This document shows, one piece after another, positions 33,229 to 41,752 of a DNA stretch of 64,000 bases. The stretch is taken from positions 716,183 to 780,182 of the forward strand of contig CAJNDT010005914.1 in the NCBI GenBank assembly GCA_905221615.1, in the 5' to 3' direction. The notes below the pieces were generated by a model that was not told the origin of the DNA, made no database searches, and was given only the letters and a program-made list of their open reading frames with translations. A program made the translations under genes and the position numbers. Position 1 is the first letter of the stretch. Every line of letters begins with the position of its first letter. The DNA comes from Symbiodinium sp. CCMP2592. Lineage: Eukaryota > Sar > Dinophyceae > Suessiales > Symbiodiniaceae.

Positions 33229-33796
33229 TCAAGCCAAAACACCATTTCGCCAGGTGCTCTCGACCGGAATCTCCAACAGCTTGAACACTGAGCCCTCTGC
33301 TGCATAGGGGGTAAAGACCGGCACACACGGGATGTCTGTCACCTTGCGCTTCAAGTTCAATGACCGGCTAGCTTCATCCAGTTTCAGGGCGGTGCACATG
33401 TCGTCGAGCAAGACTCGGCCATGTGCCATGGAGTGCCTGAGCTTAACATGCATTCCTGCGAAAAGCTTTTGGTTGACACACGTTTCATGCTTTGTCGGCA
33501 AGATGCTCGACCGGCCCACGAACCATACCTATGACTGTGGAGACGACCGACTGGACCCCAACGAAGATGGAAGGATGGGCTGTGCGTGTGGAGACCGCCA
33601 TCCACCTGCACTGATCACCACGGAAGACTTCTCGCACGACCGACGCATGGTGATCCCAGCATTTGGCCACCAACCACAAATCCACAGGATACTTCTTGTC
33701 GACGGACGCTTCGACCGCCTGTGTGTCAGGACCGGCTTCCTCTGTGGTGTCCAACGTCTTGCTATCCTCTGGCTGCTCTTGGTCACTGACCGGCAA
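33229..33796 (-). CDS. Unrecognised exon pair
   Basis: Two overlapping frames, 33485-33796 (SVDKKYPVDLWLVAKCWDHH, then VVREVFRGDQCRWMAVSTRT) and 33229-33519 (LRHSMAHGRVLLDDMCTALK, then VPVFTPYAAEGSVFKLLEIP), both look coding. The frame switches near 33500, where AG|GTATGG is a candidate donor. No family is recognised. The first exon starts with an acidic Glu/Asp-rich stretch. Confidence 0.4.
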
Positions 33797-33840
33797 CTCC
33801 TCCCAGATTCAGTAAAGTGATTGATGACGTCCACATCAAA

Positions 33841-33955
33841 CCCTGAACTGCACCTGGACTGCACCTGAACTGCACCTGAATGGCACCAATATAGAAAACC
33901 TCATCACCTGAACTGCACCTGAACTGCACCTGAACTGCACCTGACCTGCACCTGC
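33841..33955 (+). repeat. 11-bp minisatellite (CTGAACTGCAC)n, two arrays
   Basis: Repeats of CTGAACTGCAC with minor variants occupy 33843-33885 and 33906-33955, separated by an A/T-containing spacer beginning CAATATAGAAAA. The same 11-mer with a similar CAATCTATAA spacer recurs at 41379-41478. Short ORFs through it are not genes. The adjoining 33956-34090 has no feature I can support. Confidence 0.9.
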
Positions 33956-34091
33956 CGCCCTGCCCCCCACAAAGGTCCTCTGTGGGATGGGCCGGCATGT
34001 CTGTCATGGGTTTGCACGGCCTGAGCTTGCCTCAGTAGGAGTGTGGGTTAGTGTGGGCAGTGGGGCCATTAGTCTAGTTTCAAGGATTCTT

Positions 34092-34439
34092 TTAATTTAA
34101 TTCAAAGGCACAATTGTAGTCGGTGCAGCGCATCTGTAACTTCTCATAGGCAAATGACCGGCATTTGTTGACAGTCACATGGCTCGGCACCACCTCCTTC
34201 GCAGAGACCGACAACTCCGACTGTGAATAGACCATGTAAGTCGGGCGACGATTCCGGGACTGTTCTGGACCGGCAGTGAAGGTGATGACGTACGCCTCAC
34301 GGTTTGGGATCATCGTCTGCAGCTGGTTCCTTAGCTGTAGTGTTGCATCGACCGACCAATTGGATTGTCGCACCCCAAAACTTGCACTGACCACGATTGC
34401 CACTGCAGATGCTTTAAATCTTTTTTTGGCTTCCTGCAT
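34092..34439 (-). CDS. Unrecognised exon, 115 codons
   Basis: It reads MQEAKKRFKASAVAIVVSA, TLQLRNQLQTMIPNREAYVI and SVSAKEVVPSHVTVNKCRSF. Composition is protein-like up to about residue 105, after which it is probably intronic. It lies just downstream of the kinase gene on the same strand. No family is recognised. Confidence 0.35.
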   Translation of the reverse strand: MQEAKKRFKASAVAIVVSASFGVRQSNWSVDATLQLRNQLQTMIPNREAYVITFTAGPEQSRNRRPTYMVYSQSELSVSAKEVVPSHVTVNKCRSFAYEKLQMRCTDYNCAFELN

Positions 34440-34479
34440 GCCCCTTCACACAGAAATTTGACACCCGACTACTGGCGGT

Positions 34480-35818
34480 TCAACGACCAGCGTGGTGTCT
34501 GTACTTCTCCTCTGCAGCAATAATGAAAAGCCTCAGCTGCTGTCGCTCGTTCGGCAGCTTTTTCAAGAAAGCTCTTATGTCTTCTTGAGCGCCAGAGACG
34601 ACCGGCACGTTCTTATCAATTCGGGAATTGATGAAGGACATGTCATACAGCACCTTCACTGTGACAAACAAATGACACAGTGTCGATGTTGTGAAGATCG
34701 CAAACAAGAGACACCCGACCGCCCAAAGATCAGCTGTGGGTGCCAACCTCACCCTTACAGCAAAGCTACGACCGGGTTCCTGTGACCCGCTAAGCTCCGG
34801 AGGTCTGTACGCTGCAGAGTACACCTCGTCACCATAGACAGCTGTCCCGACCGGCTCAGTGAGGCCGAAGTCTGCCCAGCGGGCTCGAACATGGGGGGCA
34901 GGACCGACAAGTATGTTCTGTGGCTTCACATCACAGTGCACAAGCTTGTGACAGTGCAGATACTGGAGTCCATGTGCAAGATCGACCATCAGATGCCATT
35001 TGTGTGGGCACTTTGCGGCCTTGGGCTGCGTCTTCAGCCAAGCGTCCAATGTCACCGGCACATACTCCAAAAGAAGGCCCACGAGACCTCCGTCGACCGA
35101 CATGACTGGCCCATAACAATGCAGGATGGCTGGGTGGCGTAGACTGAGGAGAACGTCTAGCTCCCTCTTCACGTCCCTGCTGCCGACCGGCAACCTCGAC
35201 ATGACAAGATGCAGCACTAAACCCAAAGTCGACAAAGACATCATTCGTTCATTCATTCATGATTGTTCAATCGCATGAACCTTAATAATAAAATGAATAG
35301 CCAAGATGCTTCACTGCGAACTCCGTTCCCATCAAGTTTTCACAGCGGTAAACTGTGCCATGGGCGCCTTGTCCCAGGGTCGACCGACTGGAAAGTGCCA
35401 TGCCTTCAAAGGAGAACCTCAATTCATTGACGAGGTTCTCATCGACCGGTGGCTGCTGGTCACTATCATTCTCAGGCTTCGGGTCTCTGACCGGCGAGTC
35501 GACTTCCACTGGAGGATGAGCGAGCTCCCTCTTGAGGGCGTTGTGCTTTCTGTGATCCTTGACCGCCGCGTCCACAAAGGGTTGTTTCTCCTTTTTTGAC
35601 ATCTGCTTCCATCGCGACCGGCTCTGATCTAAGTTTTTCAAGAAGGTTTTGACTCGAAGGCGCTTCAATGGAGGGTCGACCGTCCCTGTCCTGGCGACCG
35701 TCGCACAGTAACGGGCATAGGGCCCTGCCACCCTCTTCAGCCCGAGGCTTTTGTTACTGATTCGACCCATGAAGGTCGACCGGCCGTTTTGGACTTGAGC
35801 CGAAGCAACGCTGAGCAC
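34480..35818 (-). CDS. HMG-box protein kinase, two exons
   Basis: Exon 1 (35302-35818) encodes an HMG-box-like segment (residues about 27-105: KRVAGPYARYC ... SRSRWKQMSKKEKQPFVDAA). An acidic linker and the kinase glycine loop and lysine (LGQGAHGTVYRCENL, FAVKHL) follow. Exon 2 (34480-35216) continues with the alpha-C helix VKRELDVLLSLRHP, catalytic loop HCDVKPQN, DFG motif ADFGLTEP and RPPEL. Removing 35217-35301 as a GC-AG intron (CTTG|GC ... TTTAG|TG) keeps the frame and joins the N-lobe correctly. The kinase C-lobe after GCLLFAIF is short and unusual and may hide another intron before the stop at 34480. The catalytic residues K, D, N and DFG are present, so activity is plausible. HMG plus kinase in one chain is uncommon. 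Confidence 0.7.
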
Positions 35819-36429
35819 AGCAGTCGACCGACAAGTCTAGAAAGAACTCTGTGCCATCCAAGGTTCACGACCAACGTCACTAAGTCGTGGCGCTTTCCAC
35901 AGAAGATGCCCATGGACACGTGTTGCCGATCTACGACCGACGTGACGACCTTCCACAACTCTGCCATGTCCCCCAAAATGATCTTGGCCTTCGACGTGGC
36001 CTCATCGATGTAAATGCCGCCACGGGTCGTCGCCCGGCATAGACCGACGAAGCCATCACCAAAGGTCTTCATGTCATGAAACAGATGAATGTTGGAGCGG
36101 ACCGACAAGCCGAGCTCCTCAGCTTTTTCAAGAACAGGATCCTTCTCCACCAGTGGGGCCTCCATCGTGATGTCGTCAGCCAAGATCCCAGACTCGTCGT
36201 CTCCCCCCTCAACGACCAGCTTGTGCTCTGTGACCGTTGCTTTGGCCGCATCCACAGCACTTTCGGCTTCATCCACTGCACGACCAGCGGCCAGATTCTT
36301 CAACCCTTGGAGGACCGACACACACTCAGGGATGCCACTGCCCTCGATCTTCGGGTCACCAGACAGACCGACGCCAAGACGCATGCACGTCCTTGGCAAC
36401 CCCATCACCAAAATAATGAGACATGGCAC
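35737..36429 (-). CDS. Unrecognised exon, 230 codons
   Basis: Protein-like throughout: a helical Ala/Glu-rich stretch (AVDEAESAVDAAKATVTEHK), then an acidic segment. A compact region follows: NIHLFHDMKTFGDGFVGLCR, GGIYIDEATSKAKIILGDMA, VDRQHVSMGIFCGKRHDLV. The 3' end overlaps the kinase exon start in another frame, so its donor must lie upstream of about 35820. No family is recognised. It is possibly the preceding part of the same gene. Confidence 0.45.
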   Translation of the reverse strand: MPCLIILVMGLPRTCMRLGVGLSGDPKIEGSGIPECVSVLQGLKNLAAGRAVDEAESAVDAAKATVTEHKLVVEGGDDESGILADDITMEAPLVEKDPVLEKAEELGLSVRSNIHLFHDMKTFGDGFVGLCRATTRGGIYIDEATSKAKIILGDMAELWKVVTSVVDRQHVSMGIFCGKRHDLVTLVVNLGWHRVLSRLVGRLLCSALLRLKSKTAGRPSWVESVTKASG

Positions 36430-36584
36430 TGAATGTCAGTTATAGTTCATAGTGCTAGCAAGCCTCAAAATGCGCGACCGTCCACGCTCACTCCACAGCA
36501 TCTTCTGACAGCGGTCATACGCTGGTAGGCGGCTCACGACCGACGAGTATTTCTTCATGACCAACTGACACCACAACTGTGCCT

Positions 36585-36986
36585 TCAACATTGGGGCACA
36601 AAAGTCAGACATGAAGGTCGGTATGGAAGAGACCGTCCCGCGACCGTCACAGAAGTCATAGAAAAGCTGCAGAGCAGCAAGCTGCTGCTCGGGTTCCAGG
36701 AGGAAGCCTGAGCCAACTGCATTCCGCGACCAACAATGCAGGGAAACCTAACAGCATGGCATGCCGCCGAGTTACGTGTCTCTTCTCCTTGACCGACGAA
36801 GTACTTGTTCGTGAAAACAAGTCCCTGTGGCAGGTCGGGCTTCTCCTTCAGCTTGATCAGGACCGGCTCTTTTAACACTGCAGTCGCTTTGCACCAGTTG
36901 TGGATTGTTGACCGGCGTGACTTGCCCAAAATTTCCACCATGGCGTTCTCGGCGTCCTGACAGATGAGACTCAGGGCCAGCAACAA
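36585..36986 (-). CDS. Unrecognised exon, 133 codons
   Basis: The N-terminal 60 residues look coding (LLALSLICQDAENAMVEILG, STIHNWCKATAVLKEPVLIK). After NKYFVGQGEETRN the frame becomes Cys/Ser-rich and is probably intronic. A helix-turn-helix-like reading of the first part (MVEILGKSRRSTIHNWCK) is tempting but too short to call. Confidence 0.35.
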   Translation of the reverse strand: MLLALSLICQDAENAMVEILGKSRRSTIHNWCKATAVLKEPVLIKLKEKPDLPQGLVFTNKYFVGQGEETRNSAACHAVRFPCIVGRGMQLAQASSWNPSSSLLLCSFSMTSVTVAGRSLPYRPSCLTFVPQC

Positions 36987-37536
36987 AAACAGGTGGTCGA
37001 CCGACTGTCCTTTATCAGACCGCCAGGAACTTTGGCGACATAAGCACGCACAAGTTTGATCTTGTGCTCGACCGACGTCGTCCGCAACTTGTTGGCCTCC
37101 TGCTCATGGGCCATGGTGTAGAAGAGCTTGACCGCCGCCTGACACAGGAGTAACTAGTGACCGTCATGAGTGTCTAGTCATACTGCACATCCCTGGCCTC
37201 ATCATCATCCAAGAATTTGATGCAATCAAAACGCATTCCGACCGTCAGAATGTCCTTGATCTCACCTGTGTACCACTCGAGCTGCGTTGCATCATCGGAC
37301 TGAGCGACCGTCTCAGCAGCTTTCCTCGGTCAGAAAGTAATTTAAAATTAAGGGAAATGAAAACCGTGGACTTCGACCGACTCTTTTCTGACCAGCTGAC
37401 AAACCAGTGCACACCAGAACGTGGAATTGGACCGACAAACTACACGTCGTCAAGTATCTTCAACGCTGCGATACAGTGCTTGCCATCTGCCAGCTTCGAC
37501 CGGCCATCAGATGCGGCCATAGGACGACCAGCAGGA

Positions 37537-38016
37537 TCATACCTGCGAAACCCAAGAGTGAACTACCAAGCACGAGAAAATAAACTTTTCGACTGGCCTC
37601 AGCTTCGGTCGGGACAACGAAGCCTGGCCCCAACGACCGGCCAAAATCACCTTCTCATACAACTCCAGGACACGATCCTCATCGACGTCCCGATGGCCGG
37701 AATCATGGGCGACCGACACGTCGTCAAGCTTTAAGAGCTTGCTCTCCACGTAGACCGGCGCGTAAGCAGGAGTGCCTGCTTTCTTGGACATGGCTCGACC
37801 GGCCGACTTGGTTCGGAACCCCGAGGATCGGTTGCTAAGGCTTGTAAGCCCAAACTCCAGGTAGGCAACGGCACGACCGACACTCAGAGATGTGCTTCCA
37901 AGATCATCGACCGGCCTGCCGATGTTGAACCCACAAGATAGGCCCACAAGGCTTAGCAACCTATTCTGCTGGTTCAACTGGAAGAGCATGCACGACCGGC
38001 TAAGGTGCTGCAACAT
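37537..38016 (-). CDS. Unrecognised exon, 159 codons
   Basis: It contains LFQLNQQNRLLSLVGLSCGF, a Ser/Gly-rich middle and SKKAGTPAYAPVYVESKLLK, then AHDSGHRDVDEDRVLELYEK. The segment TPAYAPVYVESKLLKLDDV...DEDRVLELYEKVILAGR resembles a protein-kinase C-lobe APE-like step, but no catalytic loop is seen. The segment 38030-38600 downstream of it on + has only scattered GACCG copies and no ORF I would call. Confidence 0.35.
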   Translation of the reverse strand: MLQHLSRSCMLFQLNQQNRLLSLVGLSCGFNIGRPVDDLGSTSLSVGRAVAYLEFGLTSLSNRSSGFRTKSAGRAMSKKAGTPAYAPVYVESKLLKLDDVSVAHDSGHRDVDEDRVLELYEKVILAGRWGQASLSRPKLRPVEKFIFSCLVVHSWVSQV

Positions 38017-38652
38017 ATGTGTCAGAGTGGGACCGACCTAGGACGATGCAGCACTAGACCGACTTTAACCCCCAAGATAGGACCACAAGCCTTAGCAAAG
38101 CATCCTTTGGGTTCAACTTAGTGAAGGCATGTATTCAACCTTGGAGGTCATCTCTGGCTCGGGCTGTCGACCGATGTCTGAACTGGTAACTTGGGGCTAC
38201 AAGCCTTAGCAACCGATCCTGGGGGGTCCGAACCAAATGCAGCCCAGAGTGGATTCCAAAGCATGTGCCATGCGCTGGAATGCACCATGGACCGCCAGGC
38301 TGGCATGCATTGTGCTACCAAGTCAACAACTTGACTACATGACAGAACCAACAGGTAACAAACAAAGTCAGGTATGCTGCACTCAATCTCGAACACTAAG
38401 TCGACTGGCATGCCCTCTCACGTGCTTCACATTTTAAACACATGTCTCGCTGGCTGCTGAAACCGACAGACGACTGTGGCTCTATGCACACATGTCATGG
38501 CCGACAGCTGGCAGGACAGGCTGCATCTGGCATTCAGAAAACACTATCGTCATGATCATGATGGTCTGTCATTATTTGACCGACAACTGCCAGGGCCAGC
38601 CTGCCTGCTAGAGTGAGGAAAAAGGCCTTTGACTCGACCGGCGTGGTGGACA

Positions 38653-39024
38653 TCAGCTAGACTCAGCGACCTGGTCCATGACGAGCGGCTGCTTTGTCTT
38701 GCCTGCAACATCTTCCTCGACCGACTCCATGACGAGTGGCTGCTTTGTCTTGCCCGCCAGATCCTCGACCGACACCGTTGTCTTGCCCGCCAGATCCACG
38801 ACCGACTCTTTGGCGAGCATCTCATCCATTTCTGCGACCAGCTTCTTCTGTATCGCGAGCAGAGTTGACGACCGACTGTTCAGCTCCTCCAACTCTTTAT
38901 CGTTCTGGTACATGTATTCTTTCAGCGTCTCGAGGTTCTTTAACTTCACGAAGTCACCGACCGGCACCTTGTTGCTGAACTGAACCATGACCTTGTACTC
39001 CGCGGCGACCGACTCAACGCCCAT
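38653..39024 (-). CDS. Unrecognised exon with coiled coil and DLAGKT repeats
   Basis: Upstream of the ATG the frame stays open as DYYYAPTLPQ, so the exon likely starts at CTCAG|GAC near 39059. Residues 1-75 are protein-like with a helical coiled-coil-prone stretch (LKEYMYQNDKELEELNSRSS). Residues 75-123 contain three short repeats around (D/V)AGKT, two followed by KQPLVM. At DNA level these are tandem duplications, and two of them lie immediately beside a GACCGAC motif. Confidence 0.45.
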   Translation of the reverse strand: MGVESVAAEYKVMVQFSNKVPVGDFVKLKNLETLKEYMYQNDKELEELNSRSSTLLAIQKKLVAEMDEMLAKESVVDLAGKTTVSVEDLAGKTKQPLVMESVEEDVAGKTKQPLVMDQVAESS

Positions 39025-39116
39025 CTGGGGAAGCGTCGGCGCGTAGTAGTAGTCCTGAGCAGACAGCTTATGCTGTAGATTGCAACTGCAGGATTAGAAA
39101 TCATGCAACTGCAACA

Positions 39117-39353
39117 TCACTGAATCGAATGCCACCAAAGCACACAGACCGGCGACATGCTTTCATCATAGTGAAGGAGTCCAGCTGGAAGCATGCCCAC
39201 TCCATAGTAGCTCAGCCGCACATCGACCGCCGTGCCGCCACCTGCCAGCCAACACATCAGCGCAGCCTTCGTCGGGTTACTGAAATACATATATCCAGTG
39301 CCACCCCGACCGACTGTGGAGGAAGGCCGCTTTTGCCCTCGGGGCTTGTTCAT
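39117..39353 (-). CDS. Unrecognised exon, 78 codons
   Basis: It reads GGTGYMYFSNPTKAALMCWL, DVRLSYYGVGMLPAGLLHYD and ESMSPVCVLWW. It is coding-like until MSP. Joining CCG|GTCTGT as donor to CTCAG|GAC near 39059 gives ...ESMSP-DYYYAPTLPQMGVESV in frame, so it probably precedes exon 38653-39024 in one gene. The donor would lie inside a GCCGGTC motif copy. Confidence 0.45.
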   Translation of the reverse strand: MNKPRGQKRPSSTVGRGGTGYMYFSNPTKAALMCWLAGGGTAVDVRLSYYGVGMLPAGLLHYDESMSPVCVLWWHSIQ

Positions 39354-40027
39354 GCTGTAGCTAGCTTCTTCACGACCGACAGCTCCGTCACATCATCGGA
39401 GATCTTGTAGAACACGAAAGCAGGCTTGTCGACCGGCACGTCACTTGGCAACGCCTCCACCTCGAGGCGGGCGTCCATGCGTGTGACTTTGAGGTGCTTC
39501 TCGACCGACAAGTCGAGGTTCCTCACGACGAAGCCGTCGTTGGTGCATGGTCTGACCGACCCTTGTTCCATAGCCAGTTGGAACTCATCGACCTGCACTT
39601 CCAGCACGACCACGAACCGGGTCAACAGAAGTTTGACCTCATCTTCCCGACCGGCATTATCAGTAACACACATGATTGTGCCCCCAGCCGAAACACGATG
39701 GGCCTGCTCCTTGTGCTTCGACCGTTGGTACATCGGCCCCGGAATGGGATCCGTGTCGGAAAGCTGGTATTGCATCCTGACCGACCGGGCAGTTCAGAAC
39801 TAAGGACGACCTACACTACTGCATCCTCGCTGGTCATGATAAATGAACTGAAACACAGCAGCAAGGCACCTGCGACCGACACCAGCGATAGCCTTATACA
39901 CAGCGACCGACGGGGAGAAATAGGCCTGGACGTCGGGAACTGGGTTCCAGAGCCAGTGCTCCCACTGGTCGACCGACAGTCCGACATAACCTGTCTTGGC
40001 CATAGCGACGGGGAGTGGGGCCGGCAA
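39350..40027 (-). CDS. 5'-proximal exons of unrecognised gene (GT-AG intron 39777-39869)
   Basis: Exon a (39870-40027) starts MPAPLPVAMAKTGYVGLSVD, then HWLWNPVPDVQAYFSPSVAV and AGVGR. Exon b (39350-39776) reads MQYQLSDTDPIPGPMYQRSK, then a globular stretch (LLLTRFVVVLEVQVDEFQLA, EALPSDVPVDKPAFVFYKIS). The intron CGCAG|GTGCC...TCAG|GATG is in phase (codon AGG split 2+1). On the coding strand both splice sites directly follow a CGGTC (GTCGGTCGCAG|GT and GGTCGGTCAG|G). No family is recognised. This is the most upstream coding signal of the block. Confidence 0.45.
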
Positions 40028-40412
40028 GTCTCGTGAAGCTGAAATTGCTTTGTGGCATGGCAGGCATCATAGACATAGACCGACTGTGACTGTGCCCAAC
40101 AACTGCAGGTAACCAATGAGGACCAGGCCAACCGGCACCCGCTGATCAGACATCATAGAGCTGGAGTCCAGTTCTATGGTGTCTGACCAGATGGTGATGG
40201 TAGGCGACCGACCTTGGCAAATATGAATCATGAAGTCATAGCTAGTTACAGTATCCAAAGCACGCTGCCCACGCATGTGTCTGAGAACACCACCGGCAAG
40301 GAAAGTAGATCTGCTTCTGTCTGGACCTCAATACTTAAGGTGACTGGGATCTCAAATTGGCATGGACCTGTTACTGCTACAGGAGCCCGACCTCCCAGAG
40401 CATCCAAGGAGC

Positions 40413-40487
40413 TCCTCAACCCTTCGTCGGCGCCACTCAGCCGGTCGTAGTTCGACTGGCTGAGCGGTGCCGACGAAGGGTTGAGGA
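40413..40487. repeat. 35-bp hairpin, copy A
   Basis: The arms 40413-40447 and 40453-40487 (TCCTCAACCCTTCGTCGGC...) pair with three mismatches around a 5-nt loop. Confidence 0.9.
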
Positions 40488-40831
40488 CACCTGTCGGTAG
40501 CTCTCCTCGACCGGCAACACTTCCTGACCAGGTGTTGCTAAGTCAATCATTACAGCAGTGTCCAGCATTATTGAATGCTGATCGACACTGAGGCCTGTAC
40601 CCTGAGCCATGAAGATTTACATTGGGTGGTCTGGGAGGTGATAGACCTTGAGCGAACACACACATAACACTTTCGAAAGTACACTGCCCACGCATGTGTC
40701 TGAGAACACCACCGGCAAAGAAAGTAGATCTGCTTCTGCCTGGACCTCAATACTTAAGGTGACTGGGATCTCAAATTGGCATGGACCTGTTACTGCTACA
40801 GGAGCCCGACCTCCCAGAGCATCCAAGGAGC

Positions 40832-40906
40832 TCCTCAACCCTTCGTCGGCGCCACTCAGCCAGTCGTAGTTCGACTGGCTGAGCGGTGCCGACGAAGGGT
40901 TGAGGA
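40832..40906. repeat. 35-bp hairpin, copy B
   Basis: It is the duplicate of the 40413 hairpin 419 bp away. One base in the stem differs (AGCCAGTCG against AGCCGGTCG), which restores a pair with the right arm GGCTG. Confidence 0.9.
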
Positions 40907-41051
40907 CACCTGTCGATAGCTCTCCTCGACCGGCAACACTTCCTGACCAGGTGTTGCTAAGTCAATCATTACAGCAGTGTCCAGCATTATTGAATGCTGA
41001 CCGACTCTGAGGCCTGTACCCTGAGCCATGAAGATTTAGATTGGGTGGTCT

Positions 41052-41101
41052 GGGAGGTGAGAGACCTGGACTGAAAATTTCAATCCAGGTCTATGCCTCC
41101 C
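41052..41101. repeat. Fold-back GGGAGG...CCTCCC with palindromic core
   Basis: The core AGACCTGGACTGAAA/ATTTCAATCCAGGTCT at 41062-41092 is an almost perfect palindrome, and GGGAGG/CCTCCC pairs outside it. It lies directly after the second tandem unit. Confidence 0.8.
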
Positions 41102-41195
41102 AGAGCACCCGAGGAGCTCGACCGGCAACACTTCCTGACCAGGTGTCGCCAAGATGTGGCAGAGAAGCTTTATGGATCAATCGGAGCACCTTGGC

Positions 41196-41218
41196 TATAA
41201 TATATATATATATATATG
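41196..41218. repeat. (TA)n microsatellite
   Basis: TATAATATATATATATATATATG. Low-complexity sequence. Confidence 0.9.
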
Positions 41219-41378
41219 TTGCAAGATAGTGACTGTCACTATCACTAGAGCCGATGTATTTAAGCCAAAACTGTTTGATGCTATGGTAAGTTCATTCGTG
41301 TCTTTTTTGTGTAATACAGCATACCTTTTACTATTTTATGATTTGTATACCTCACGTATGGTTGTGCAGCATCACCAC

Positions 41379-41478
41379 ACCTGACTGCACCTGAACTGCA
41401 CCTGAACTGCACCAATCTATAATAGCGCGAACGCTGAACTGCACCTGAACTGCACCTCAACTGCACCTGAACTGCACC
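41379..41478 (+). repeat. 11-bp minisatellite (CTGAACTGCAC)n, second locus
   Basis: Two short arrays of CTGAACTGCAC units are separated by CAATCTATAATAGCGCGAACG. It is the same unit and a similarly placed CAAT-A/T spacer as at 33841-33955, so the whole array-spacer-array structure is a dispersed repeat family. Confidence 0.9.
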
Positions 41479-41695
41479 AGCATTATCCTTGTTCATGGTT
41501 TCCCCCAGAAAGAATAAACAGAACAGACCGGCTAGTAGACCTTCTTGAATAATTAATTCCTACTAAGGGATATAGGTAAACTTATAGGGCTCTGTCTATT
41601 ATTTCTAAAAAGGACAAGCGTGAACTGCACTGGAACCTTTGTGAATCAAAGCATCAAACCCAGCAGTCCTCCTGGACTGTGTCAGACCGTCGCTC

Positions 41696-41752
41696 AGCCG
41701 AGGCCATTGGGGGATCTTGTCATTTTGACGAGATCCCCCGATGGCCTCGGCT
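41696..41752. repeat. 27-bp hairpin, two mismatches
   Basis: The arms 41696-41722 (AGCCGAGGCCATTGGGGGAT...) and 41726-41752 pair around TTT. It is the right-most of the long hairpins, about 390 bp from the end of the GACCG block. Confidence 0.9.

Larger units (their letters stand above)
40265..41060. repeat. 419-bp tandem duplication
   Basis: 40265-40683 (from CTGCCCACGCATGTG) is repeated from 40684 with few differences (for example CAAGGAAAG/CAAAGAAAG). The second copy diverges at about 41060. Each copy contains one long hairpin and one CTCGACCGGCAACAC. A third partial copy of the GACCGGCAACACTTCCTGAC phrase is at 41119-41146. It is non-coding. Confidence 0.9.

Noticed and set aside
34276..35142. 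+ strand ORFs opposite the kinase gene
   Set aside because: The kinase motifs on the minus strand are unambiguous; these are shadows.
39350..39353. ATGA stop-start overlap between two minus-strand ORFs, as in a viral or bacterial operon
   Set aside because: Splicing between these exons is more likely in this context, and no ribosome-binding logic applies. A single ATGA is not evidence of an operon.
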